Positions 1 through 6,617 are shown, numbered from the stretch's first letter. The stretch is DNA of 27,603 nucleotides from MGBC120314 sp051877855 (GCA_051877855.1 JBJEJH010000043.1:1-27603); one strand, 5' to 3'. The notes: a model not told the origin generated them from the letters alone. A program made the numbers and translations.

Positions 1-293
1 TCCGGGCTTCATAGGGCAGGATGCCGGATAACGTCCGGTGGAGGCGACTCCAAGGCCAGTGCAACAGAAATATACCGCCTGACTCGTCAGGTAAGGGTGG
101 AAAGGCAGCTTAAGAGACTACCGTGTGTCTGGTAACAGGCATAGCCATGTAAACCCCATCCGAAGCAAGACCAAATAGCGAAGCGATACGGCTGCCCGTC
201 GTGCTTTGCGGGTAGGTTGCTTGAGCCTGCTGGCAACAGCAGGTCTAGATAGATGATCATCCACGACATAACCCGGCTTATCGTTTTGCTCGT
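1..293 (+). ncRNA. rnpB: RNase P RNA (bacterial class A), 5' end cut by window
   Basis: This is the catalytic RNA of ribonuclease P, which trims the 5' leader of precursor tRNAs. The sequence opens inside the conserved 5' block (TCCGGGCTTCATAGGGCAGG). It continues with the hallmark stretches GGCCAGTGCAACAGAAA near 53-70, GGTAAGGGTGGAAAGG near 90-105 and TAAGAGACTACCG near 111-123. Next come the GGTAACAGGC block, the CAAGACCAAATAG block near 166-178, GGTAGGTTGCTTGAGCC near 211-227, and the universal 3' block CCACGACATAACCCGGCTTATCG ending near 283. The gene is probably missing only its first dozen or so bases, to the left of the window. The exact 3' end (closing helix P1) is estimated from family geometry. 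No protein should be called here, although a short antisense open frame exists. Confidence 0.96.
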
Positions 294-295
294 TA

Positions 296-345
296 AAAAA
301 TGGATCGTCTTATTAAGAAATTAGTAGATGGTCCATTTTTATTTT
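296..345 (+). terminator. Rho-independent terminator of rnpB
   Basis: A 15-bp stem pairs 296-310 (AAAAATGGATCGTCT) with 326-340 (TAGATGGTCCATTTTT region), with only G-U wobbles as imperfections. The loop is about 15 nt and the 3' side runs into a T-rich tract (336-346). Its position right after the RNase P RNA fits transcription termination of rnpB. Confidence 0.85.
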
Positions 346-433
346 TACAGTTGAAAAAAGCCGGTCTTTCTTCGGAGGGAACCGTTTTAGAAACATAAAA
401 GCAGTCAATATATAGAGATGAGGTACTGTATTT

Positions 434-1111
434 GTGAATATGTACAAATTTAAAAAGAAAGTTCCGGTATTGTTAATATTATTAATAATAGGTGTTTATG
501 TTTGTACTCGATTTTCTATTATAGATGAATTGGGTAAAAAAGCTGAGTTTGCTAAAATTAAGTATGGAAAGTTTGATGGCATAAGTAATTTGGATACAAA
601 ACAGATTAATGAATTAAATAATGTGTTTGAAAACTATAAGCATGTTAGTCAATGGATATATGCAGATCTTGATTCGGACGGAAAAAAAGAACTTATTTGG
701 TGTGAAAAAAAGGAAGAAATATATTCTGTTTTAGGCGTTTTCGCATTAACACAAGATGGTTGTAAACGGATTTTATGGGATATCAGCGATTCTGATGAAT
801 ATTATTTTATCTTAGGGGATCAGATCATATATTATTCGGGATATTCCGGAATATATGATAGGTACACTTTTTCGAAAGTTGAATTTGATAAAAAGTTTAA
901 TATGGAATTTAGTGAATGCTATGAAATTCTTAAGGTTACAGATGCCAAAGAAACAAAAGATTTATATGAAAATTGTGGAGAAGGTACACATTATTTGAAG
1001 ATTGTTTATATTAATCAAAAAAAACAATATGAAGAGTTGGCATTTGAAGAGTGGACAGAAGATTTTGAAGATGCAATAGGGAAATTTGATTTCAATAAAA
1101 TGTTACAGTGA
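434..1111 (+). CDS. Membrane-anchored hypothetical protein with a DxDxDG loop
   Basis: I do not recognise the family. The 225-residue product has a short basic N-terminus (KFKKK) and one hydrophobic segment at about residues 10-27. The rest should lie outside the membrane. Residues 78-86 read DLDSDGKKE, a D-x-D-x-D-G-x-x-E loop like those in EF-hand, dockerin and VCBS/FG-GAP-type proteins, so calcium binding is possible but unproven. There is no lipobox, since the lone Cys24 lacks the usual context. The start is taken as GTG at 434 because AGGT at 421-424 sits 9 bases upstream; ATG at 440 is an alternative (spacing 15). Codon choice is visibly more AT-rich than in the neighbouring housekeeping genes, which hints at acquired DNA. 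No convincing promoter was found in 346-433. It is flanked by rnpB and an Rpn-type gene with a separate promoter, so it is probably monocistronic. Confidence 0.6.
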   Translation: MNMYKFKKKVPVLLILLIIGVYVCTRFSIIDELGKKAEFAKIKYGKFDGISNLDTKQINELNNVFENYKHVSQWIYADLDSDGKKELIWCEKKEEIYSVLGVFALTQDGCKRILWDISDSDEYYFILGDQIIYYSGYSGIYDRYTFSKVEFDKKFNMEFSECYEILKVTDAKETKDLYENCGEGTHYLKIVYINQKKQYEELAFEEWTEDFEDAIGKFDFNKMLQ

Positions 1112-1130
1112 AATTTTACTTAAAATCTTA

Positions 1131-1160
1131 TGCATGGAATTTCCTTGCAAATTCCATGCA
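1131..1160. repeat. Perfect 12-bp inverted repeat, likely operator
   Basis: The arms TGCATGGAATTT (1131-1142) and AAATTCCATGCA (1149-1160) are exact reverse complements around a 6-bp spacer, CCTTGC. No T-run follows, so it is a poor rho-independent terminator. The -35 box of the promoter at 1145-1172 lies in the spacer and inner arm, so a protein bound to the palindrome would block that promoter. Repressor identity is unknown. An mRNA hairpin is an alternative only if transcription enters from the upstream gene. Confidence 0.7.
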
Positions 1161-1172
1161 ATATGCTATAAT
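1145..1172 (+). promoter_or_regulatory. Sigma-A promoter for the Rpn-type gene
   Basis: TTGCAA (1145-1150), a 16-bp spacer, then a consensus TATAAT (1167-1172). The predicted start near 1179 leaves a leader of about 88 nt before the ATG at 1267. The -35 overlaps the 12-bp inverted repeat, which suggests regulated expression. Confidence 0.7.
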
Positions 1173-1266
1173 ATACCTATCTTTAAAGAAATCAAAAATT
1201 CTGGTGAAGTCTCACCTCTTAATTCCAAGTTTGAAGAAATACTATATTTTAGTGGGGTAACTGCCT

Positions 1267-2262
1267 ATGAGAAATGAATTATTGGCAAACAGATTTACGA
1301 ATGATGAAGAGGTACTTGCTTATTTGAAAAAGGATTCGTATTCCTATCGTGAGTATTCGGTGATGCGCGATGAGTGGCAGAAGAAATTCATGGATTTCTG
1401 TACCGGCAAGAAGACTCTTCCGATTCTGTATGACACATTTTTTAAGAGGATTTTCAATCCGGATATTCATCCACAGCGTCTATCCAGTCTTATTTCAAGC
1501 CTGATTGGGGAAGAAGTTCGGATAAAGAAGATTCTTCCACTGGAGGATAATTACATTGCCGGTGCACGCATGATGGTCATGGATATTCTGGTTGAGGCGG
1601 AGGATGGATCCATTGCTAATGTGGAGGTACAGAAGATTCCATATCTCTTTCCGGGAGAGCGGATTTCCTGTTATTCGTCGGATATTGTGTTGCGACAGTA
1701 CAGCAGAATTCGGGGTGAGAAAGGAAAGGACTTTATATATGAGGATCTTAAAAAAGTTTATACAATTGTCCTCTATGAAAAGACAGAAGGAATTTTCCAT
1801 AAACTACCGGATAAGTTTATTCACCATGGCAAGGTGAAGTTTGATACGGGACTGGAACTGGAACTATTGCAGGAATACTGCCTGATAGCCCTTGACGTAT
1901 TCTGTGAGATTCCTTATCATAAAGATAAAAGCAAGGTGGAAGGGTGGTTGTCGTTTTTGACAACAGATAGTCTCGAGGATGCCGAAGTTCTGATTACGGA
2001 TTATCCATGGCTTTTGGAAATCTATCAGGAGATTGCATCCTTTAGGGATAATCCTAAGGAGGTGCTTATGATGTTTTCGGATGCATTGCGGGAGCTGGAC
2101 CGCAATACGATGCAGTATATGATTGATGAACAGATGAAGAAGGCAGAGGAGCAGGAACAGAAGATTAACGAGCAGGCGCAGAAACTTAACAAACAACGGG
2201 ATGAGATCGAAGAGCAGGCAAAGGAGATCGCACGTTTAAAGAATCTTCTGGGAGAAAAGTAG
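1267..2262 (+). CDS. Rpn / PD-(D/E)XK nuclease family putative transposase
   Basis: This 331-residue protein resembles the PD-(D/E)XK nuclease 'transposase' family (PDDEXK_2, Rpn-like). Members of this broad group are linked to recombination-promoting DNA cleavage, but most are uncharacterised. The visible core is residues 58-68 (TFFKRIFNPDI), then the catalytic-type segment MVMDILVEAEDGSIANVEVQ, with Asp106 and the Glu120-x-Gln122 pair typical of this family in place of ExK. ERISCYSSDI (131-140) follows. The C-terminus, about residues 280-331, is Glu/Lys/Gln-rich with heptad-like spacing (EQEQKINEQAQKL...) and should form a coiled coil. The ATG at 1267 follows a weak GGGGT ribosome site. The promoter at 1145-1172 and the terminator at 2266-2310 make it a stand-alone unit. 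No inverted-repeat transposon ends were seen around it. Confidence 0.85.
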   Translation: MRNELLANRFTNDEEVLAYLKKDSYSYREYSVMRDEWQKKFMDFCTGKKTLPILYDTFFKRIFNPDIHPQRLSSLISSLIGEEVRIKKILPLEDNYIAGARMMVMDILVEAEDGSIANVEVQKIPYLFPGERISCYSSDIVLRQYSRIRGEKGKDFIYEDLKKVYTIVLYEKTEGIFHKLPDKFIHHGKVKFDTGLELELLQEYCLIALDVFCEIPYHKDKSKVEGWLSFLTTDSLEDAEVLITDYPWLLEIYQEIASFRDNPKEVLMMFSDALRELDRNTMQYMIDEQMKKAEEQEQKINEQAQKLNKQRDEIEEQAKEIARLKNLLGEK

Positions 2263-2265
2263 ACT

Positions 2266-2310
2266 AAAAAGGGTACCCATTCGTCATTGTGACATTTGGG
2301 TACCTTTTTT
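2266..2310. terminator. Rho-independent terminator, probably bidirectional
   Basis: GGTACCCA (2272-2279) pairs with TGGGTACC (2297-2304), extended by an upstream A-run (2266-2270) and a downstream T-run (2305-2310). The A/T flanks on both sides allow it to end the rightward Rpn-type transcript and the leftward nrd-dut transcript, which converge here. The 5' arm is also internally palindromic (GGGTACCC). Confidence 0.85.
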
Positions 2311-2360
2311 ATATGATTAACAGGTTCTTTTCTCCATAGGAGATTAGGAACTTCACCGGG

Positions 2361-2804
2361 TTATTTTCTCCCTGTAGATCCAAAACCTCCGGTGCCCCGG
2401 GCGGTATCGTCAAGTTCATCGGAAAGGATGAAGTTTGCGGCAAGGAATGGTGCGATGACCATCTGAGCGATGCGCTCGCCGGGTTCTACCGATGCTTCCG
2501 CCAGGGAGTGGTTGTGCAGGGCTACCATCACTTCGCCACGGTAGTCAGCGTCCACAACGCCAACCTTGTTTGCAGGTGCTAAGCCCTTCTTGGTGGCGAG
2601 TCCGCTTCTTGCATAGATGAGTCCGGCATATCCTGCAGGAATTTCCATGGCAATGCCGGTTTTGATTAATTTGGTTTCACCGGGTGCAATGGTTATTGCC
2701 TCATCGGCGCAGGCATAGAGGTCTGCACCGGCAGAAAATTCCGTTCCGTAGGTTGGAATGGTTGCTTTTTCATTGAGTTTTTTGATTCGAACATCTGCAG
2801 TCAT
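2361..2804 (-). CDS. dut: dUTP diphosphatase (dUTPase)
   Basis: Hydrolyses dUTP to dUMP and pyrophosphate, keeping uracil out of DNA and supplying dUMP for thymidylate synthesis. The 147-residue length is normal for the trimeric dUTPase family. All five family motifs are visible in order: SAGADLYA, ARSGLA, GVVDADYRGEV (with the catalytic Asp), GERIAQMVI, and the C-terminal RGTGGFGSTGR that closes over the substrate. The ATG at 2804 is preceded by AAGGAG (2811-2816) at a 6-base spacing. It lies 49 bp downstream of nrdG on the same strand with no terminator between, so it is probably the third gene of an nrdD-nrdG-dut operon. It ends against the convergent terminator at 2266-2310. Confidence 0.96.
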   Translation of the reverse strand: MTADVRIKKLNEKATIPTYGTEFSAGADLYACADEAITIAPGETKLIKTGIAMEIPAGYAGLIYARSGLATKKGLAPANKVGVVDADYRGEVMVALHNHSLAEASVEPGERIAQMVIAPFLAANFILSDELDDTARGTGGFGSTGRK

Positions 2805-2853
2805 AATAATCTCCTTATATTTTTATAGCTTGTATTCATGGAAACAGCTCTAT

Positions 2854-3390
2854 TTAGTACTGTGGCTGTCTGTCGTCCCAAAGCACAATTTCCCCCTTTG
2901 CAAGAGTTTCCTTTACCATAATGGTTTTTTGGTTGGAGGAACCCTTGAAACGTAGGGAGAGATCCTTTAATTCTTCGATGAAGGGACCGTCAACGATGAC
3001 GTCAATGAGAGAGAGCATTTCTTTGGTTTCATCCCATTCTTTATACATTTTTCCATAGATGTCGCGCATGAAATCAAACCCGGTAAAACACCAGATATCT
3101 TTTTCGGGATAAACTTCGCGCACCTTTTTTAGCAATGGAAGGAGTCCCTGCTGGTTTACACGTTCAAAGGGTTCTCCACCCAGAACCGTCAGTCCTTTGA
3201 TGTAGGATGGCTTCATATATTCAATGATTTTATCAATCTCTTTTTCTGTAAAAGGATTGCCGTAATTAAAGTCCCAGGTCTCCTGATTAAAGCAGTTTTT
3301 GCAGTGGTGATTGCATCCGCTGACAAAGATGGAAATACGGATTCCGGGGCCGTTGGCAACATCGTATTGTTTAATATCTGCATAATTCAT
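2854..3390 (-). CDS. nrdG: Anaerobic ribonucleotide reductase activating protein
   Basis: Radical-SAM activase that installs the glycyl radical on NrdD. The 178-residue product shows the radical-SAM cluster motif Cys26-x3-Cys30-x2-Cys33 (SGCNHHCKNCFNQ), the N-terminal NGPGIRISIF and the glycine-rich TVLGGEPF that contacts S-adenosylmethionine. The size fits NrdG. The ATG at 3390 has an AAGGAG site (3400-3405) nine bases upstream. This ribosome site directly follows the T-run of a terminator-like hairpin (3408-3475) that separates it from nrdD, so nrdG is probably made at a lower level than nrdD. Confidence 0.96.
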   Translation of the reverse strand: MNYADIKQYDVANGPGIRISIFVSGCNHHCKNCFNQETWDFNYGNPFTEKEIDKIIEYMKPSYIKGLTVLGGEPFERVNQQGLLPLLKKVREVYPEKDIWCFTGFDFMRDIYGKMYKEWDETKEMLSLIDVIVDGPFIEELKDLSLRFKGSSNQKTIMVKETLAKGEIVLWDDRQPQY

Positions 3391-3407
3391 GGTATCAATC
3401 TCCTTGC

Positions 3408-3475
3408 AAAAAATCCCTGCAAATGAATGGTCTCATCAAAAGATTAAACTTTTGCTGTATTCCTTTGCAGGGATT
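3408..3475 (-). terminator. Intercistronic hairpin / partial terminator between nrdD and nrdG
   Basis: On the minus strand, AATCCCTGCAAA (from 3475 to 3464) pairs perfectly over 12 bp with TTTGCAGGGATT (3423 to 3412), and six T's follow (3413-3408). A second hairpin, CAAAAG (3437-3442) with CTTTTG (3449-3454), sits in the loop. Since nrdG needs readthrough from nrdD, the element is best read as an attenuator, partial terminator or processing and stability hairpin. Which of these applies cannot be told from sequence. Confidence 0.75.
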
Positions 3476-3489
3476 ACATTTTTATGTTA

Positions 3490-5616
3490 TTACAGGTGCA
3501 GTACTCTGGAATTGATTTCCTTCGTCTTACCGACATTCCAGAAATTCTCACCGAGGTAACCACAAGTTCTTCTGGTTACATTCATCTTGGAGTGATCTTT
3601 GTTGTGACACTGTGGACACTCCCATTCTAATTTGTCGTTGATTACAATCTCACCATCAAATCCGCAGATATGGCAGTAGTCGGATTTGGTGTTGAACTCT
3701 GCATACTGAATATTGTCATAAATGAACTTGACAACTTCTTCCAAAGCCTCGAGATTGTGACGTAAATTAGGTATTTCTACATAAGAGATAGCACCACCGG
3801 AAGAAATCGTCTGGAACTGGCTCTCAAATGTGAATTTGCTAAATGCATCGATCTTTTCGCGTACATCCACATGATAAGAGTTGGTGTAGTAACCCTTATC
3901 GGTAACATCCTTGATGACACCGAATTTCTTCTTGTCAATCTCTGCAAAACGATAGCAAAGGCTCTCTGCAGGTGTACCGTAGAGACCGAAACCAAGACCG
4001 GTGGTCTTCTTCCAGGTATCCGTTGCTTCGCGAAGACGGTTCATGACCTTCAATGCAAATTCCGTTCCCTTAGGATCGGTGTGGCTTACGCCGGTCATTA
4101 ACTTGGTTACTTCGTATAAACCGATGTAACCAAGGGAGAGTGTAGAGTAACCATCGTGAAGAAGAGGATCAATGGTTTCGCCCTTCTTTAATCTTGCAAT
4201 GGCACCATACTGCCAGTGGATTGGACTTACATCGGAGAGGGTTCCTTCTAATGCACGGTGTCTGCACATCAATGCCTCAAAGCAAAGTGCAAGACGTTCT
4301 TCCATTAACTGCCAGAAAGTCTCTTCATTGCCGCCGGCAATAATACCGATCTGAGGAAGATTCAGGCTGACAACACCCTGGTTAAAACGACCTTCCCACT
4401 TATAATTTCCATTGGCATCCTGCCATGGAGAAAGGAATGAACGACATCCCATACAGCTGAAAACGTTGCCTTCATAGTTCTCACGCATTTTCTTGGCAGA
4501 GATGTAATCCGGATACATTCTTTTAGCAGAACACTGTACGGCAAGTTTGGTGATGTAATCATATTTGCCGCCTTTTAAACAGTTGTGCTCATCTAATACA
4601 TAAATCAATTTAGGGAATGCAGGAGTAACATAAACTCCCTTTTCATTTTTAATGCCCTGAAGTCTCTGGCGAAGAATCTCCTCGATAATCATGGCATTTT
4701 CTTCAATATATTCATCATCCTTATCAAGGTTCAGGAACAAGGTAACAAACGGAGACTGTCCATTGGTGGTCATTAATGTATTAATCTGATACTGAATGGT
4801 CTGCACACCGGACTTTAACTCGTCGTATAAACGGTCGGCAACAATCTGGTCAATGACCTCACCGGAAACCTTGCCATCTAACTCGGCATGGTAATGGCTT
4901 GCATACTTTTCCTTGGTTTTTCTCAAATACTTTCCAAGATGTCGGATATCTACAGATTGTCCGCCATACTGACTTGAGGCTACCGATGAGATAATCTGTG
5001 TTGTCACGTTGCAGGCAACCTGAAAGCTCTTTGGTGTCTCAATCAGTTTTCCGTTCATTACAGTACCATTGTCCAACATATCGCCGATGTTGATCAGACA
5101 ACAGTTAAAAATAGACTGAAGGAAGTAGTCTGCATCATGGAAATGCAGAACACCGTTTTCGTGAGCCTTAGAAATCTTCTCAGGAAGGAGAAGTCTCTTG
5201 GTTAAGTCCTTGGATACCTCGCCGGCGATGAGATCACGCTGGGTAGAGGCAATGGTTGCATTTTTGTTTGAATTTTCTTCCATGACATCCTTATTACTAT
5301 TCTTAATAAGGCTCATGATGGAATCATCGGTGGTATTGGCTTTACGAACCAATTCCCTGGAATAGCGGTAGATGATGTAAGTCTTAGCAAGTGTGAATTT
5401 TTTCTCCGCCATAAGTTTCTGTTCGATGATATCCTGAATATCCTCTACATGCATCGTTTCGTAACCACGATTTTCAATGGAAGCAATGATGGATTCGATT
5501 TTTTCATCGGATATTTTATCGATTGGGTCCACTTCATCGTTGGCCTTCTGAATGGCAACAATAATTTTGTTGCGGTCGTATACTGCTTCACGACCGTCTC
5601 GTTTAATTACCTTCAT
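3490..5616 (-). CDS. nrdD: Anaerobic (class III) ribonucleoside-triphosphate reductase
   Basis: Reduces ribonucleoside triphosphates to deoxyribonucleotides under anoxia using a glycyl radical. The product has about 708 residues. An N-terminal ATP-cone (VIKRDGREAVYDRNKI) is the usual allosteric activity site. The catalytic barrel follows. Near the C-terminus are two Cys pairs for the structural zinc (CHIC and CPQC). The glycyl-radical loop RRTCGYLGENFWNVGKTKEI has its radical Gly at about residue 686. ATG 5616 is preferred over ATG 5625 because AAAGGG (5627-5632) is 10 bases from the former but only one base from the latter. The promoter at 5685-5713 and tandem NrdR boxes at 5721-5767 lie upstream. 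nrdG and dut follow on the same strand. No class I or II reductase is present in this window. Confidence 0.97.
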   Translation of the reverse strand: MKVIKRDGREAVYDRNKIIVAIQKANDEVDPIDKISDEKIESIIASIENRGYETMHVEDIQDIIEQKLMAEKKFTLAKTYIIYRYSRELVRKANTTDDSIMSLIKNSNKDVMEENSNKNATIASTQRDLIAGEVSKDLTKRLLLPEKISKAHENGVLHFHDADYFLQSIFNCCLINIGDMLDNGTVMNGKLIETPKSFQVACNVTTQIISSVASSQYGGQSVDIRHLGKYLRKTKEKYASHYHAELDGKVSGEVIDQIVADRLYDELKSGVQTIQYQINTLMTTNGQSPFVTLFLNLDKDDEYIEENAMIIEEILRQRLQGIKNEKGVYVTPAFPKLIYVLDEHNCLKGGKYDYITKLAVQCSAKRMYPDYISAKKMRENYEGNVFSCMGCRSFLSPWQDANGNYKWEGRFNQGVVSLNLPQIGIIAGGNEETFWQLMEERLALCFEALMCRHRALEGTLSDVSPIHWQYGAIARLKKGETIDPLLHDGYSTLSLGYIGLYEVTKLMTGVSHTDPKGTEFALKVMNRLREATDTWKKTTGLGFGLYGTPAESLCYRFAEIDKKKFGVIKDVTDKGYYTNSYHVDVREKIDAFSKFTFESQFQTISSGGAISYVEIPNLRHNLEALEEVVKFIYDNIQYAEFNTKSDYCHICGFDGEIVINDKLEWECPQCHNKDHSKMNVTRRTCGYLGENFWNVGKTKEINSRVLHL

Positions 5617-5684
5617 TTCTAACATTCCCTTTCAGTGATAAAGTGTTATTTTTATTTGGAGCTAATGATAACTCGATAGAATTG

Positions 5685-5713
5685 ATTATAGCAAAGCACC
5701 TGGTTATTGTCTA
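5685..5713 (-). promoter_or_regulatory. Sigma-A promoter of nrdD-nrdG-dut
   Basis: Reading the minus strand: TAGACA (5713-5708), a 17-bp spacer, then consensus TATAAT (5690-5685). The predicted start near 5678 gives a leader of about 60 nt. A second, weaker candidate is the extended -10 TGTATAAA inside the NrdR-box spacer (around 5741-5749), without a good -35. Confidence 0.8.
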
Positions 5714-5720
5714 GATGAAA

Positions 5721-5767
5721 ATACTAAATCTTGTGTTTTTATTTTATACAGACACAAAATATAGTGG
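5721..5767. promoter_or_regulatory. Tandem NrdR boxes
   Basis: Two 16-bp elements match the NrdR consensus (acaCwAtATaTwGtgt): ATACTAAATCTTGTGT (5721-5736, about 13/16) and ACACAAAATATAGTGG (5752-5767, about 14/16). Their centres are 31 bp apart, about three helical turns, which is the classic arrangement for the ATP/dATP-sensing repressor NrdR at ribonucleotide reductase promoters. They lie just upstream of the nrdD -35. The nrdR gene itself is not in the window. Confidence 0.85.
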
Positions 5768-5984
5768 AAAACTTTAAGATTTTTCGGGACTTCCAAAGGA
5801 ATTTATAGAAAATAATAGAAAATCAATTAACATAAATTGATATTGACAGATAAATTAAATAAATATTAGATAATTATCGTGCAACAGTTAAATGAGGATT
5901 AAAGTTGAGCTGTATTTTGTATACAATATACTACCCTAAATTAGAAAAAAATTAGAATAATATTGGAAATTCACAAAAAGTAGG
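5768..5984. other. AT-rich non-coding stretch with palindromes and weak promoters
   Basis: No credible gene is present between the NrdR boxes and the thrS promoter. Visible elements are an inverted repeat ATCAATT (5822-5828) / AATTGAT (5835-5841), a consensus -35 TTGACA (5843-5848) followed by a poor -10 near 5867, and a 20-bp near-palindrome at 5912-5931 with perfect core TTGTATACAA (5917-5926). The near-palindrome overlaps a possible rightward promoter, TTGAGC (5905-5910), 16 bp, TATACT (5927-5932). This may be an extra regulated promoter feeding the T-box leader, but no product is identified. Confidence 0.5.
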
Positions 5985-6013
5985 TTGAAAGTTGAAAAAT
6001 CAAGTGTTATAAT
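5985..6013 (+). promoter_or_regulatory. Sigma-A promoter of the T-box/thrS unit
   Basis: TTGAAA (5985-5990), a 17-bp spacer and consensus TATAAT (6008-6013). Transcription should begin near 6020, just ahead of the T-box leader. Confidence 0.85.
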
Positions 6014-6019
6014 TACTCC

Positions 6020-6287
6020 TATCTTGAATACAATGAATACGTTGATGAGAAGAGTAACATTTGTAGAAGGGTTCCAGAGAGAGGACGGTGCTGAGAGTTC
6101 CTTACCCGCGCAACTGTGAAAACTACCTCGGAGTGGCCCTAATCCGGTCCGGTGATTCCGTTACAATCATAAGGAGTGCTGAACTGATGATGCAAGAGTG
6201 CAGAATTGGTTTGGTAAATCAGGGTGGAACCACGTGTATTGATATATTCGTCCCTTATGCCGGATGTCCGGCATAAGGGATTTTTTT
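6020..6287 (+). promoter_or_regulatory. T-box riboswitch leader, threonine specific
   Basis: A tRNA-sensing leader that allows transcription when uncharged tRNA-Thr accumulates. The canonical T-box AGGGTGGAACCACG is at 6221-6234. Stem I landmarks are visible: GATGAGAAGAGTAAC near 6043-6057, the AGAGAG element with GGACGGTG near 6075-6090, and GTGAAAACTACC before CGGAGTGG. The specifier is probably ACC at 6125-6127 (Thr); the adjacent ACT at 6122-6124 is also a Thr codon. The T-box can pair with CGTCCCT (6249-6255) as antiterminator, competing with the terminator at 6251-6287. The downstream thrS confirms the amino acid. Short open frames inside the leader are not genes. Confidence 0.95.
6251..6287 (+). 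terminator. T-box regulated terminator
   Basis: TCCCTTATGCCGGA (6251-6264) is an exact reverse complement of TCCGGCATAAGGGA (6267-6280), and seven T's follow (6281-6287). The 5' arm includes the bases that the T-box sequence would capture in the antiterminator form. Confidence 0.95.
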
Positions 6288-6319
6288 ATATCTAAAAGTG
6301 AAGAATGGGAGGAAGTCGA

Positions 6320-6550
6320 ATGAATCAAAAGGTGGAATTGGTAAGAGAAAATTTACAAACTTCCGTAACTGTGACCGGAAGTGAGCTTCTTGTCGGCGCC
6401 TTGCTTTGTTTTTTGGCAGGAGTCGTTTTTGGATGGATCACGGGCATGGCGGGAAAGGGAATCAATACAAGGGTTTCCATTGGCTCCAATAATGGTAGTC
6501 AAAACAGCAATAATGGAAACGGAAACGGCAAAACATTCCTGGAAAAGTAA
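6320..6550 (+). CDS. Small single-span membrane protein in the T-box/thrS unit
   Basis: I do not recognise a family. The 76-residue product has a charged N-terminus (MNQKVELVRENL), one hydrophobic span at about residues 25-46 (LLVGALLCFLAGVVFGWITG), and a polar tail rich in Asn, Gly and Ser (SNNGSQNSNNGNGNGK). The start at ATG 6320 is set by GGAGG at 6308-6312, seven bases away. A longer frame from 6305 would start before the ribosome site. It lies between the T-box terminator and thrS, 67 bp ahead of thrS with no promoter or terminator between, so its expression should respond to threonine-tRNA charging. A role linked to threonine is inference from position only. The clear ribosome site and coherent membrane-protein composition support a real gene. 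Confidence 0.7.
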   Translation: MNQKVELVRENLQTSVTVTGSELLVGALLCFLAGVVFGWITGMAGKGINTRVSIGSNNGSQNSNNGNGNGKTFLEK

Positions 6551-6617
6551 AAGGATGCCAAAGTAAAACAATGAAAAATATCATTATATTATTAAGGAAG
6601 AGATAGGAGAAGAAAAA

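Noticed and set aside
87..269. Open frame on the minus strand, 60 codons
   Set aside because: It lies wholly inside the conserved RNase P RNA gene on the opposite strand and has no ribosome site.
1086..1277. Plus-strand open frame between the orphan gene and the Rpn-type gene
   Set aside because: It overlaps both genes and runs through the inverted repeat and promoter; no ribosome site and no protein-like composition.
6088..6276. Open frame inside the thrS leader
   Set aside because: It runs through the stem I, T-box and terminator sequences, which explain the conservation of this region as RNA.
6251..6280. Possible transposon end or operator, because of the perfect 14-bp inverted repeat
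   Set aside because: Position after the T-box and the T-run show it is the T-box terminator.
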